A stretch of 47,422 nucleotides of DNA, taken from contig JALSSC010000049.1 in NCBI GenBank assembly GCA_026984455.1, positions 1 through 47,422 of the forward strand. The letters are read 5' to 3'. The notes beneath the pieces are model-generated. The model did no database searches. It saw only the letters and a program-made list of their open reading frames with translations, and was not told the DNA's origin. This document shows positions 18,678 through 26,839 of this stretch, in pieces. Each line of letters begins with the position of its first letter. Position 1 is the stretch's first letter. Source of the DNA: Chromatiaceae bacterium (GTDB lineage: Bacteria > Pseudomonadota > Gammaproteobacteria > Chromatiales > Chromatiaceae). Made by a program: the position numbers and the translations under genes.

Positions 18678-19643
18678 TCAGGTGCGCAGGGCATACTTCT
18701 TCATCCGATAGATGAGGGTGTCCCGGCTCAGGCCGAGCAGGCGGGCGGCACGGGTCTGGTTGCCTCCGGTACGCTTCAGGGCCTGTCGGATGAGATCGCG
18801 TTCCACCGCGGCCAGGTCGAGGCCATCGGCAGGGAGAGCGAAAGATGCGGCACTGCCATGGGGGCGGAGTTCCAACGGCAGGTTGTCCGGTCCCACCTCA
18901 CGCCCAGGCAGGAAGATGGCCAGGCGCTCGCACAGGTTGCGCAGCTCACGCAGATTGCCCGGCCAGGAATGCTGCGCCAGCCGCGCCAGGGCGCGCCGGC
19001 CGAGGCGTGCCGGTGCCAGTTCATGACGCCTGGCCATATCGGCGAGGAAGTGGGCGGCCAGCTCGGGCAGGTCCTCCAGACGCCGTCGCAACGGTGGCAT
19101 CTCCAGGGGAACCACGGCGAGGCGGTAGTAGAGGTCCTCGCGGAAGCGCCCGGCCGTCACCTCGGCGGACAGATCCCGGTTGGTGGCAGCGAGGATGCGG
19201 GTCCCGCTGTGCCGCGTGCGGCCACAGCCCAGGGGCTGGTACTCGCCCGATTCGAGAAAGCGTAGCAGCTTGGCCTGGACATCGAGGGGTAGTTCACCCA
19301 CCTCGTCCAGGAACAGGGTGCCACCCTCGGCACGCGCGACGAAGCCCTCGTGGTCGCGGTTGGCGTCGGTGAAGGCCCCCCGGCAATGGCCGAACATCTG
19401 CGACTCGGCCAGGGGTGCCGAGAGGCTGGCACAATTGAGGGAGACGAAGGGGCCTTCGGCACGGGGACCGGAGTCATGGATCAGGCGCCCCAACAGTTCC
19501 TTGCCAGTGCCCGTTTCGCCGCTGATGAGGACGTTGACATCCGCCGTCGCCACTAAGCGGGCGGCATTGACCACTTCAGTGAGGGCGGAGGAGTGTCCGA
19601 TCAAGTGGGTGGGCGATGACATCGTCGAATTCCCCAGCGACAT
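18678..19643 (-). CDS. sigma-54 enhancer-binding transcription activator without sensor domain
   Basis: A 321-aa protein made only of the AAA+ activator domain and a Fis-type HTH, as in PspF. Walker A is GETGTGKE (42-49), the sigma-54 contact loop GAFTDA (89-94, Gly of GAFTGA replaced by Asp), Walker B TLFLDEVGE, and the HTH is near 283-315 (GGNQTRAARLLGLSRDTLIY). With no receiver or ligand domain it must be controlled by a partner or by its level. It overlaps the 3' end of the TauE/SafE gene (stop at 19576), so the two are co-transcribed. Sigma-54 sites before the copper-receptor gene and tonB are obvious candidate targets. Confidence 0.88.
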   Translation of the reverse strand: MSLGNSTMSSPTHLIGHSSALTEVVNAARLVATADVNVLISGETGTGKELLGRLIHDSGPRAEGPFVSLNCASLSAPLAESQMFGHCRGAFTDANRDHEGFVARAEGGTLFLDEVGELPLDVQAKLLRFLESGEYQPLGCGRTRHSGTRILAATNRDLSAEVTAGRFREDLYYRLAVVPLEMPPLRRRLEDLPELAAHFLADMARRHELAPARLGRRALARLAQHSWPGNLRELRNLCERLAIFLPGREVGPDNLPLELRPHGSAASFALPADGLDLAAVERDLIRQALKRTGGNQTRAARLLGLSRDTLIYRMKKYALRT

Positions 19644-20295
19644 TGGACAAAAACGAGAAGAGACCTGTCAACAGCAGCAGCGCAGCCGCAACCGATCTGA
19701 CGTAAGGCCTTGAGCGCAAACGAATCAACAGGGTTCCGAGGATACCACCGGAGAGTACCCCCGGCAAGGTGCCCAGGCCGAAGGCGAGGAGGGTGAGTCC
19801 GCCCCGCCAGGGAGCCGCGGAGAGGGCCGCCAGGACCACTACCGAATACACCAGGCCGCAGGGCAGCCATCCCCAGACCAGACCGAAGGCCAGTGCCTGC
19901 CAGGGCCGACGTACCGGTAACAGGCGCTGTCCCACGGGTTGCAGGTGCCGCCACAGGGGTTGGCCGAGGCGTTCCAGGACCGCCATCCCAGGCAACCAGC
20001 CGCCCACATAGAGGGCGATGAGCACGGTCAACGCCCCCCCGGCCCCGCGCAGCCAGGTGCCCAGTCCCAGGGTGGTAGAGACCAGTGCCCCGGCCCCACC
20101 GGCCAGCGACCCCACCAGACAGTAGCTGCTGATACGCCCCAGGCTGTACATGAGGTTGTATAGCAACAGTGCCCTGCGGTCGGCGCGGATGGACGGGGCC
20201 AGGCTCATGGAGAGGGCGCCGATGATCCCCCCGCACATGGCGGCGCAATGGAGGAGGCTGAGCAGGCCGATGAGAAAGGCGGCGGTGAGGTCCAT
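19576..20295 (-). CDS. TauE/SafE (DsbD-like) membrane protein, copper-locus type
   Basis: A 239-aa six-helix inner-membrane protein starting with LIGLLSLLHCAAMCGGIIGA. This HCxxMCGG motif is typical of the small 'sulfite exporter TauE/SafE' proteins found near cbb3 oxidase and heavy-metal genes. A second half-repeat has LVWGWLPCGLVYSV. The Cys pairs suggest metal or electron transfer across the membrane rather than sulfite export. It lies next to an OprC-like receptor, so copper handling is inferred. The 3' end overlaps the sigma-54 activator gene by 68 nt. Confidence 0.8.
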   Translation of the reverse strand: MDLTAAFLIGLLSLLHCAAMCGGIIGALSMSLAPSIRADRRALLLYNLMYSLGRISSYCLVGSLAGGAGALVSTTLGLGTWLRGAGGALTVLIALYVGGWLPGMAVLERLGQPLWRHLQPVGQRLLPVRRPWQALAFGLVWGWLPCGLVYSVVVLAALSAAPWRGGLTLLAFGLGTLPGVLSGGILGTLLIRLRSRPYVRSVAAALLLLTGLFSFLSNVAGEFDDVIAHPLDRTLLRPH

Positions 20296-20442
20296 GGGCG
20301 CCAGTATACGCCGCGCAACGGCGGGCCATTTGCCACAGCGTTTCGGTGATCTGCCCTCGGTGCGGCCCGGAGGGGGCGGATCTCAGCGCGTGTTCGTGCA
20401 AATTCCGACCGCCACACAAAGGCTTGGGTATCCATTCGGACT

Positions 20443-20459
20443 CTGGCACGAGATCTGCA
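20443..20459 (+). promoter_or_regulatory. sigma-54 (-24/-12) promoter of the copper receptor gene
   Basis: The sequence CTGGCACGAGATCTGCA fits the consensus TGGCACG-N4-TTGCW with a single mismatch and the exact 10-nt gap between the GG and GC dinucleotides. The -12 GC at 20457-20458 places the transcript start at about 20470, 30 bp before the ATG at 20500. A sigma-54 activator is encoded in the adjacent divergent unit. Confidence 0.75.
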
Positions 20460-20499
20460 TTCAGCGTCGGGTCCAAAACTGACTTGTGCAGGTTCCTTC

Positions 20500-22569
20500 A
20501 TGACCAAGACCCTTATGCTCGCGCCCCTCACCCTCGGTATCCTACTTGCCCCCCTCGGTACCCTGGCCGAGAGGCTGGAAGAGGTGGATGTGGAGGCCAC
20601 CGCCCCTGTGAACCCGACTCGCACGCAGGCCCCTGCGGAGGCCAGGGAACAGGCCCTGCCCGCGGACGCCGCCGATGCCCTGCGTGAACTCACCGGTGTG
20701 AGCGGCGCACGCATGGGCGGCCGCGCCCTGGAGCCCGTCATACGCGGCCAGTCCCAGAACCGCCTGAACGTGATCCTGGACGGGGCCTACGTGCATGGCG
20801 GGTGCCCGAACCGCATGGATCCGCCCACCAGCTATGCCCCCATGGACAGCTATGACGATGTGGAGGTCATCAAGGGATTCCAGAGCGTCCTCTACGGAGG
20901 CGGCGGGAGTGGCGGTACCGTCCTCGTCAAGCGGCGGCTGCGCCCGCTGCCGGCGGACAAACCCTGGGACGGGCACATCCGTGCCGGTTTCAAGGGCAAT
21001 TCCGATACCCGCAACCTGAGCGCCGACCTGAGCCTGGGCAGTGGCCGGGTCTATGGGCGCGGCAGCCTGTCCTATCAGGATGCGGGCAACTACGACGACG
21101 GCGACGGGCACCGGGTACGCTCCGCCTATGAGACCCGGGCCGGGGCCCTGATGTTGGGTCTGAGCCCGTGGGATGGGGGGCGCCTGGAGGCCAGCGTGGA
21201 CCTGCAGCGGGATCGGGACACCCTCTATGCCGGGGCCGGCATGGACTCGCCCGCGAGCGACCTGGACAGCTACCGCCTCAAGTTCTCGCAGGATCTCGGG
21301 GCGGGGCCGTTCGACCGCATCGAGGCTGAGGCCTACCGCAACCAGGTGGATCACGAGATGAACAACTACTCGTTACGGCCCGTCACCGCCCCCATGAAGA
21401 TGCGTACCCTGAGCGCCTCCGACACCAGCGGCGGCCGTTTCCAGACGACCCTCGGGCTGGCCGGCGACGGCAACCTGGATCTGGGCGCGGACTATCAGTA
21501 CAACCGGCGCAACGCCAACCTCTTCAGCGGCCCCAAGACCCTCGGCGGCGACCCCGCAAGGCTCGATTCCATCCTGTGGCCGGACGTGGCCTTGAAACAA
21601 CTCGGCCTGTTCGCCCAGGGCGACCTCCCGCTCGGCGAGGACCTGGATCTGTTCGCCGGTCTCCGCTACGACCGGGTGACCAGCGAGGCACGGCGGGCCG
21701 CCGAGAAGGGCAAGGGGCTCACCAGTCCCGACGACCTCTACCGGACCTACTACGGCACGAGGGCGAAAAAGGCCGAGGAAGACAACCTGAGCGGCTTCCT
21801 GCGCCTGGAACAGGCCCTGGGGACGGGTGACGATACCGCCTACCTGGCCCTGTCCCGGGCGGTGCGCACCGCGGATGCCAGCGAACGTTTCCTGGCCAAG
21901 AACGCCATGAAGCCTGCTCTGCGTTGGATCGGCAACCCCGGACTCGCCCCCGAGAAGCACCTCCAGATCGAGGCGGGCGTCGAATGGGCGGGGGCGGCCT
22001 GGCGGGCCGGCGGATCGGTCTACTACGACCATGTGGACGACTACATCCTGCGTGACAAGGCGGCGGGTCAGGCGGGCATCCGTCGCAGCGACGGCGCCTC
22101 CATCTATCGCAATATCGGCGCCCGCCTCTGGGGGGTGGAGGTGGACGCCCACGTGCGCCCGCTGTCCCATTGGCAGGCCAGTCTGGGGCTGGCCTACGTG
22201 AATGCCCGCAATACCGACGATGGGCGCTGGCTGCCCCAGACCCCGCCCCTGGAGGGCCATCTGGGACTGGACTATGGCCGGGGGCGTTGGTCGGCGGGTG
22301 GGGTGCTCCGCTTCGCCGCCACCCAACACGATGTGGACGTGGCGAGCGGCCAGGACGTGGGCGAGACCCCCGGTTGGGGCGCCCTGGACCTCTACGGCCG
22401 CTACCGGGTGAGCCGGATCCTGGACCTGCGTCTGGGCGTGGACAACGTCTTCGACCAGACCTATGCCTATCACGTCAATCGCGCCAACAGTGACCCCTTC
22501 AACCCCGAGGCGATCCAGGTCAACGAGCCCGGCCGGTCCTTCTGGGCCGATCTCAGTGCGCATTTCTGA
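20500..22569 (+). CDS. TonB-dependent copper receptor, OprC/NosA-like
   Basis: An outer-membrane beta-barrel that imports copper using TonB energy. The 689-aa product has a signal peptide (1-23), a TonB-box-like stretch (EEVDVEA), a plug domain and a 22-strand-type barrel ending in the aromatic signature AHF. The plug holds C102-P-N-R-M106, the CxxxM pair that binds copper in Pseudomonas OprC, in the context GGCPNRMDPPTSYAP. The gene follows a strong sigma-54 promoter, and a MITE copy begins 3 bp after its stop. Downstream genes encode copper chaperones, which supports the assignment. Confidence 0.92.
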   Translation: MTKTLMLAPLTLGILLAPLGTLAERLEEVDVEATAPVNPTRTQAPAEAREQALPADAADALRELTGVSGARMGGRALEPVIRGQSQNRLNVILDGAYVHGGCPNRMDPPTSYAPMDSYDDVEVIKGFQSVLYGGGGSGGTVLVKRRLRPLPADKPWDGHIRAGFKGNSDTRNLSADLSLGSGRVYGRGSLSYQDAGNYDDGDGHRVRSAYETRAGALMLGLSPWDGGRLEASVDLQRDRDTLYAGAGMDSPASDLDSYRLKFSQDLGAGPFDRIEAEAYRNQVDHEMNNYSLRPVTAPMKMRTLSASDTSGGRFQTTLGLAGDGNLDLGADYQYNRRNANLFSGPKTLGGDPARLDSILWPDVALKQLGLFAQGDLPLGEDLDLFAGLRYDRVTSEARRAAEKGKGLTSPDDLYRTYYGTRAKKAEEDNLSGFLRLEQALGTGDDTAYLALSRAVRTADASERFLAKNAMKPALRWIGNPGLAPEKHLQIEAGVEWAGAAWRAGGSVYYDHVDDYILRDKAAGQAGIRRSDGASIYRNIGARLWGVEVDAHVRPLSHWQASLGLAYVNARNTDDGRWLPQTPPLEGHLGLDYGRGRWSAGGVLRFAATQHDVDVASGQDVGETPGWGALDLYGRYRVSRILDLRLGVDNVFDQTYAYHVNRANSDPFNPEAIQVNEPGRSFWADLSAHF

Positions 22570-22572
22570 GGG

Positions 22573-22779
22573 TATACCCGTCGCACGTGAATATGTCGTG
22601 TTTCGAGGGTGTTCCTCGTGCCCCTGGGCAAGGCGCGGAAGCGAGTCATAGTGGGGGATTGTGGCGAGCAATCGCCACGCCGCCCGGGGATGCGAGGGGC
22701 AGCCGCAGTAGCGAGAAGCGGCACAGGGAGGTGCCGTCTACGGACCGAAGGACGGAAATATTCGCGCGCGACGGGTATA
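22573..22779. repeat. MITE-like hairpin element, long form (copy B)
   Basis: A 207-bp element bounded by TATACCCGTCGCACGTGAAT and its near-perfect inverse (2 mismatches in 22). It carries the shared core (cgagggtgttcctcgtgccc ... gcgaggggcagccgcagtag) plus an extra ~43-bp arm with its own inverted repeat (cacagggaggtgccgtc). It fills the space between the copper receptor gene and the next gene and may affect transcript read-through. Confidence 0.85.
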
Positions 22780-22822
22780 TAGTGGGGGGCTCCCGGACAT
22801 CCCGATGACTTACGGAGCCCTC

Positions 22823-23296
22823 GTGAAACGCACCGCCCCCCTCTGGATCCTGACCGGCCTCTTCGCCGCCGCCGCGTGCGGCCTCGCCCTGTACAAGGCC
22901 TGGCCGCTGCTCTTCCCGCAGGCGCAGTTCCTGGGCACGGCGGAGCCCGGCTGCGATCTCACCAAAGGGCCGTGCAGCGGCCGTCTGCCCGGCGGGGGCC
23001 GCGTCCGTCTCTCCATCACCCCACGGCCGATCCCGGTGGTGAAACCGCTGGCCATCGAGGTGGACCTGGAGGGCATTCAGGCCGATACGGTGGAGGTGGA
23101 CTTCGTGGGGGTCAACATGAACATGGGCTTCAACCGCCCGCGCCTGAAACCCGCTGGACCCGGCCGTTTCCGCGGCCGCGGCGTGCTGCCGGTGTGCGTG
23201 CGCAGGCATATGGTCTGGGAGGCGCGGGTGCTGGCCCACACCCCGGACGGCCTGGCCGTGGTGCCCTTCCGCTTCGATACCTACAAGCGCCGATGA
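22823..23296 (+). CDS. membrane-anchored periplasmic protein of the SCO/PCuAC copper cluster
   Basis: A 157-aa protein from GTG 22823, which has ggag 5 nt upstream; an ATG at 22805 lies before that site. An N-terminal helix (about 8-26) anchors a periplasmic beta domain. Candidate copper ligands are visible: C-x6-C (CDLTKGPC), VGVNMNMGFNRP, and LPVCVRRHMVW (Cys, His, Met). I do not know an established name; similar proteins occur beside SCO genes. Its stop overlaps the sco start (ATGA), so they are one operon. A role in copper delivery to cytochrome oxidase is inferred. Confidence 0.7.
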   Translation: MKRTAPLWILTGLFAAAACGLALYKAWPLLFPQAQFLGTAEPGCDLTKGPCSGRLPGGGRVRLSITPRPIPVVKPLAIEVDLEGIQADTVEVDFVGVNMNMGFNRPRLKPAGPGRFRGRGVLPVCVRRHMVWEARVLAHTPDGLAVVPFRFDTYKRR

Positions 23297-23871
23297 AGAA
23301 ATATCTCCCCTATCTCCTGATCCCGGCCCTGGCCGGCCTCGTGGCCGTCCTGTGGCAGTGGCACCCCGGCGACCCCCTGAGACTGGCCGGCAAGCCCCGC
23401 GGCGGTGACTTCACCCTGCAATCCGCCCGGGGCCCGGTCTCCCTCCACGACCTGCGTGGCCGGGTGGCGCTGATCTACTTCGGCTACACCTCCTGCCCCG
23501 ACATCTGCCCCACCAATCTCGCCCAGATCGGCGCCGCCTTGAAACGCCTGACCCCGCAGGAGCGGCGGAACGTGGCGGTGCTCTTCGTCAGCGTGGACCC
23601 CGAGCGCGATACACCGCAGAAACTGGCCCGCTATACCGCCTTCTTCGATCCGGCCATGATTGGCCTGACCGGCACCCCGGCACAGGTCGCCGAAGTGGCT
23701 CATCGCTATGGCGCCAGCTATCGCAAGGTGAAGAGCGACAGTGCCCTCGGCTACCTGGTGGACCATTCCGCCTTCACCTATGTGGTGGACGGGCGAGGCC
23801 GCTTGTGCGAAACCCTGCCCCACGCCGCCCCCATCGACCAGATCCTTGGCGCCATCCGGCGCTGTCATTGA
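23293..23871 (+). CDS. SCO1/SenC family copper chaperone
   Basis: A 192-aa membrane-anchored thioredoxin-fold protein. An N-terminal helix (4-22) is followed by the copper motif TSCPDICP (C68, C72) and the third ligand H158 in YLVDHSAF. SCO proteins load or reduce the CuA site of cytochrome c oxidase. ATG 23293 overlaps the upstream stop. PCuAC follows 17 bp later; the two are known partners in CuA assembly. Confidence 0.93.
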   Translation: MKKYLPYLLIPALAGLVAVLWQWHPGDPLRLAGKPRGGDFTLQSARGPVSLHDLRGRVALIYFGYTSCPDICPTNLAQIGAALKRLTPQERRNVAVLFVSVDPERDTPQKLARYTAFFDPAMIGLTGTPAQVAEVAHRYGASYRKVKSDSALGYLVDHSAFTYVVDGRGRLCETLPHAAPIDQILGAIRRCH

Positions 23872-23887
23872 CCCAGGAGACCGACCC

Positions 23888-24349
23888 ATGTTCCCTACGA
23901 GATCCCTCATCCTGACCCTGGCTGCCACCCTGACCTGTACTCAGGCGCTGGCCGATGCCGCCGGCGATGTACAGGTGACGACCCCCTACGCCCGCCAAGT
24001 CCCGCCGGGGGCAGTGGCGAGTGCCGCCTTCATGGAACTGAACAACCGGGGACACGAGGATCATGCCCTGGTGGCCGCCGCCAGCCCGGCCGCCGAGGTC
24101 GTGGAACTGCACGAACACGTGATGAAGGACGGTATGATGCAGATGCGTCCGGTGCCACGAATCGGGATTCCCGCGGGCGCTACCACCCGCCTGCAGCCGG
24201 GCGGCTACCACGTCATGCTCATCCATCTGCGTCAGGACCTCGCATCCGGGCAGACGGTCCCCCTGACCCTGACCTTCGAGGACGGGAGCAAGAAGGCCGT
24301 CGAGGCCCCGGTGAGGCGTATCGGGGCGATGACGAAGAAGATGCACTGA
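23888..24349 (+). CDS. PCu(A)C-type periplasmic copper chaperone
   Basis: A 153-aa exported protein with a signal peptide (1-22). The family's Cu(I) motif H-M-x(10)-M-x(21)-H-x-M is recognisable in LHEHVMKDGMMQMRPVPR and GGYHVMLIHL. It takes copper in the periplasm and passes it to SCO or directly to CuA. It is the last gene of the copper operon; an inverted repeat with a T-rich loop follows. Confidence 0.92.
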   Translation: MFPTRSLILTLAATLTCTQALADAAGDVQVTTPYARQVPPGAVASAAFMELNNRGHEDHALVAAASPAAEVVELHEHVMKDGMMQMRPVPRIGIPAGATTRLQPGGYHVMLIHLRQDLASGQTVPLTLTFEDGSKKAVEAPVRRIGAMTKKMH

Positions 24350-24371
24350 GAGGGATCTCCCTGTTCCGCAC

Positions 24372-24398
24372 GGGCATCTCGTTTTTTTCGAGATGCCC
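24372..24398. repeat. 10-bp perfect inverted repeat with T7 loop after the PCuAC gene
   Basis: GGGCATCTCG and CGAGATGCCC are separated by seven T residues. The T-run is in the loop rather than after the stem, so it is not a standard terminator. It lies between the convergent copper operon and exbD. Confidence 0.5.
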
Positions 24399-24529
24399 TG
24401 CGGTTCACGGCGCCCCTGTCTGCGGACAGCGCGCAGGCAGAGATCGGGACACCGGCCTTCCGGCGGCGGTTCTTCGCCGTCCCGGCCGGCCCCACGGGGG
24501 CCGAGTGCGACTCCGCGGTCCCGGGCCGG

Positions 24530-24970
24530 CTATTCGTCCGCCCCGCGACCCTCCGCCCGGGGCCCCGGCGCCCGTACCGCGAAGGCCAGCCGCCTCACCC
24601 CCATCTCCTCGAGCCGTGAGAGGACCTCCGCCAGGCGTTGGTAGGGGGTCGCTCGGTCCGCCCCCAGGCGCAGCACCAGCCGCGGCTCGGCGGCCATGCG
24701 CCGCCCCAGCTCGGCCGCCAGCGCCCCGGCGGCGAGGGGCTCGCCGTCCAGACGCAGGCCGCCGTCGGCCGTCACCACCAGGTCCACCACTGTGGGTTCC
24801 GTCAACGGCGGCGCCCCCGTGCGCGGCAGATCCACCCGCAGGGCCTGGGCGAACAGGGGCGCGAGGAGGATGAAGATCACCAGGAGCACCAGCATCACGT
24901 CCACCAGGGGGGTGACGTTGATCTCCGACAAGGGGCGTTCGTGGTCGCCGGAATCCAGACCCAGGGCCAT
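24530..24970 (-). CDS. exbD: ExbD/TolR-family biopolymer transport protein
   Basis: A 146-aa inner-membrane protein with one N-terminal helix carrying the essential Asp (SEINVTPLVDVMLVLLVIFI) and a periplasmic domain. With ExbB it uses the proton gradient to power TonB. Its ATG follows the exbB TGA directly. The C-terminal tail is rich in Gly/Arg/Glu. It likely energises the OprC-like receptor encoded nearby. Confidence 0.93.
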   Translation of the reverse strand: MALGLDSGDHERPLSEINVTPLVDVMLVLLVIFILLAPLFAQALRVDLPRTGAPPLTEPTVVDLVVTADGGLRLDGEPLAAGALAAELGRRMAAEPRLVLRLGADRATPYQRLAEVLSRLEEMGVRRLAFAVRAPGPRAEGRGADE

Positions 24971-25624
24971 TCAGTCCTCCGCACCACCGTGATCGTCGGG
25001 TGTCTCCGGTGCAGCTGCCGGGGCGGCTGGGGCGTTCAGCTCCCGCAGACGCAGGCCATTGGCCGCCATCGCCAGACCGAGGCGGCGCAGCCCCCGCACC
25101 AGGAGATTGTAGGCCACCACCGCGGGGATGGCGGTGAACAGCCCTAGGGCGGTGGCCACCAGGGCCTCGCCCACGGGACCCGCCACCGTGTCCAGAGAGA
25201 GACCCCGGCTGCCGTCGAGGCCGACCAGGGCGTGCATGATGCCCCATACGGTACCCAGCAGGCCGATGAACGGTGCGGCGCTGCCGATCGAGGCCAATAC
25301 GGTGAGCCCCCCCTCCAGACGCACGCGCACCCTCGCCAGGGCGGCCTCCAGGCGCTCCTCCAGGGGCAGGGACGATGCCGTGGAGGCGAGCCGGCGGAGG
25401 TCCTCCGCCACAGAGCCGCGCGGCAGGACACCGCCCTCCACGGGCAGCGTGGCCGCCGCCAGGAGCCGCGCCGCGCCACGCTCCTTGCGTCCAAGCCAAT
25501 AGAACTGAAAGGTCTTCAACAGGATCAGGCTCCAGGACAACAATGACATGCCGAGCAGGCACAGGGCCACGCCCCGCACCACCCAGTCGCCGGCCTGCCA
25601 CCACTGAACCCATTCAAGACTCAT
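24971..25624 (-). CDS. exbB: ExbB/TolQ-family proton channel protein
   Basis: A 217-aa protein with the three-helix MotA/TolQ/ExbB layout: helix 1 at about 17-37, and conserved helices in LASIGSAAPFIGLLGTVWGI and GEALVATALGLFTAIPAVVA. It forms the pentameric channel around ExbD. A Pro/Ala-rich C-terminal tail follows. The gene starts 6 nt after the tonB stop in the order tonB-exbB-exbD. Confidence 0.93.
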   Translation of the reverse strand: MSLEWVQWWQAGDWVVRGVALCLLGMSLLSWSLILLKTFQFYWLGRKERGAARLLAAATLPVEGGVLPRGSVAEDLRRLASTASSLPLEERLEAALARVRVRLEGGLTVLASIGSAAPFIGLLGTVWGIMHALVGLDGSRGLSLDTVAGPVGEALVATALGLFTAIPAVVAYNLLVRGLRRLGLAMAANGLRLRELNAPAAPAAAPETPDDHGGAED

Positions 25625-25630
25625 AGGGGT

Positions 25631-26374
25631 TCAACCCTTCTTCAGGCGGAAACGAATGGGGACCTCCACCTCGGCGGTCACCGCCTCACCGTCACGGCGG
25701 GCCGGACGGAAGCGCCAGGCCTTCACCGCCCTCAAGGCCGCCCGGTCGAGGCTGGCGTGGCCGCTGGAGCGGGCCAGGTCCACCCTCAGGGGGCGCCCGT
25801 CCGTGCCGACCTGCACCCGCAACAACACCAGGCCCTGCCAATGGTGGCGGCGCGCCCGCCGGGGATAGGCGGGCTTGGGGTTGTGCAGATAGGCGGCAAA
25901 GGCATCGGGGGGCTGGAATCCGGCCGGCCGCGTCCCGGATGGGGGTGGAGAGGCCGTCCGCGCCGCTGTGACCGTCCGCGGCCGGCGGACAGAGCGCAGC
26001 GGAGGCGTGGCCACCGAGGGCATCTTGGCTTGTGGATGTGGCCTGGCCCTGGGCCTGACCTTGGGTGGTGGTGCCGGCTTGCGCCTGGAAATGGGAACCG
26101 GCGCTGGGCGAACCGCCGGACTGGCCTCAGGTGGCCGCCCGGGCGGAGTCAGAGGCGTCTGCCGGGGTGCAGGCGCCTCATGCACGGGCTCCGGGGGCGG
26201 CGCTTCGGGCGCCACTGGTGGGGCCAGGGACACCAGTTCGAAAGGCGGTGAAACCCGGACCGGAGACGCTCGCCCGATCCGCCCCTGCACCAGGACGGTG
26301 ACCCACAGCGCATGGAGCCCGAGGGCGGACAGAAAGGCGAGGGGACCCATCCAGGGGCGTACTACGGGACTCAT
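25631..26374 (-). CDS. tonB: energy transducer TonB
   Basis: A 247-aa protein with an N-terminal anchor helix (about 10-30), a long Pro/Arg-rich periplasm-spanning linker (about 45-155) and a C-terminal TonB domain (YLHNPKPAYPRRARRHHWQG ... AWRFRPA). It contacts the TonB box of outer-membrane receptors. A TTG lies in frame at 26392 but falls within the sigma-54 -12 box, so ATG 26374 (or 26350) is preferred. The predicted transcript start is only about 3 nt before ATG 26374, so the message would be nearly leaderless. Confidence 0.88.
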   Translation of the reverse strand: MSPVVRPWMGPLAFLSALGLHALWVTVLVQGRIGRASPVRVSPPFELVSLAPPVAPEAPPPEPVHEAPAPRQTPLTPPGRPPEASPAVRPAPVPISRRKPAPPPKVRPRARPHPQAKMPSVATPPLRSVRRPRTVTAARTASPPPSGTRPAGFQPPDAFAAYLHNPKPAYPRRARRHHWQGLVLLRVQVGTDGRPLRVDLARSSGHASLDRAALRAVKAWRFRPARRDGEAVTAEVEVPIRFRLKKG

Positions 26375-26387
26375 GGCAGGGGTGTAT

Positions 26388-26403
26388 AGCAAGGACTATG
26401 CCA
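26388..26403 (-). promoter_or_regulatory. sigma-54 (-24/-12) promoter of tonB-exbB-exbD
   Basis: Read on the minus strand, TGGCATAGTCCTTGCT matches TGGCACG-N4-TTGCW at TGGCA and TTGCW with the exact 10-nt GG-to-GC gap. With the similar site before the copper receptor gene it suggests a shared sigma-54 regulon. Confidence 0.6.
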
Positions 26404-26498
26404 TTAATAACCCGTTGATTCAGTGATGGCGCCTGCGTCCCATCTCACTCGGGGAAGCGGCAAATAACGCAGGTCGGCGGGATTTGCCTCAGCACCCC

Positions 26499-26789
26499 TC
26501 AGCCGGGGGCCTTTGCCGTCTTGCTGTCGTGGGCCTTGGCTTTGTGTTTGGTATCGTCCTTGCCTCCCGGCTTGGGCTCCGTACTCGAATGCAGATTCTT
26601 CTTCTTTCCGTCCTTGAAATCCGTTTCGTACCAACCGCTCCCCTTGAGCCGGAAGGCCGGTGCCGAAAGTAGCCGCTTGAGGTCCGGCCGCCCACATTGC
26701 GGACATTCCTCCAAGGGTTTCTCGCTCATCTTTTGCATCGCCTCCAGGCGATGGCCACAATGCTCGCACTGATACTCGTAGATGGGCAT
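26499..26789 (-). CDS. FmdB-family zinc-ribbon protein
   Basis: A 96-aa protein starting MPIYEYQCEHCGHRLE. Two CxxC pairs (CEHCGH and CPQCGR) form a zinc ribbon in residues 1-45. A Lys/Asp/Ser-rich, probably disordered tail follows. A ggaggt ribosome-binding site precedes the ATG. The family is annotated FmdB/putative regulatory protein without a proven function. It is divergent from rnhB by 50 bp. Confidence 0.88.
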   Translation of the reverse strand: MPIYEYQCEHCGHRLEAMQKMSEKPLEECPQCGRPDLKRLLSAPAFRLKGSGWYETDFKDGKKKNLHSSTEPKPGGKDDTKHKAKAHDSKTAKAPG

Positions 26790-26839
26790 GGCGACGATAC
26801 CTCCACGGACACTAAAATGCTGAGGAATATGGTGACGAG

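Noticed and set aside
20300-20345. sigma-54-like site on the minus strand before the TauE/SafE gene (TGGCAAATGGCCCGC)
   Set aside because: Spacing is right but the -12 part is CCGC and the -24 part lacks CG; too weak to list.
24372-24398. inverted repeat after the PCuAC gene as an intrinsic terminator
   Set aside because: The T-run is in the loop, not after the stem; listed as a repeat only.
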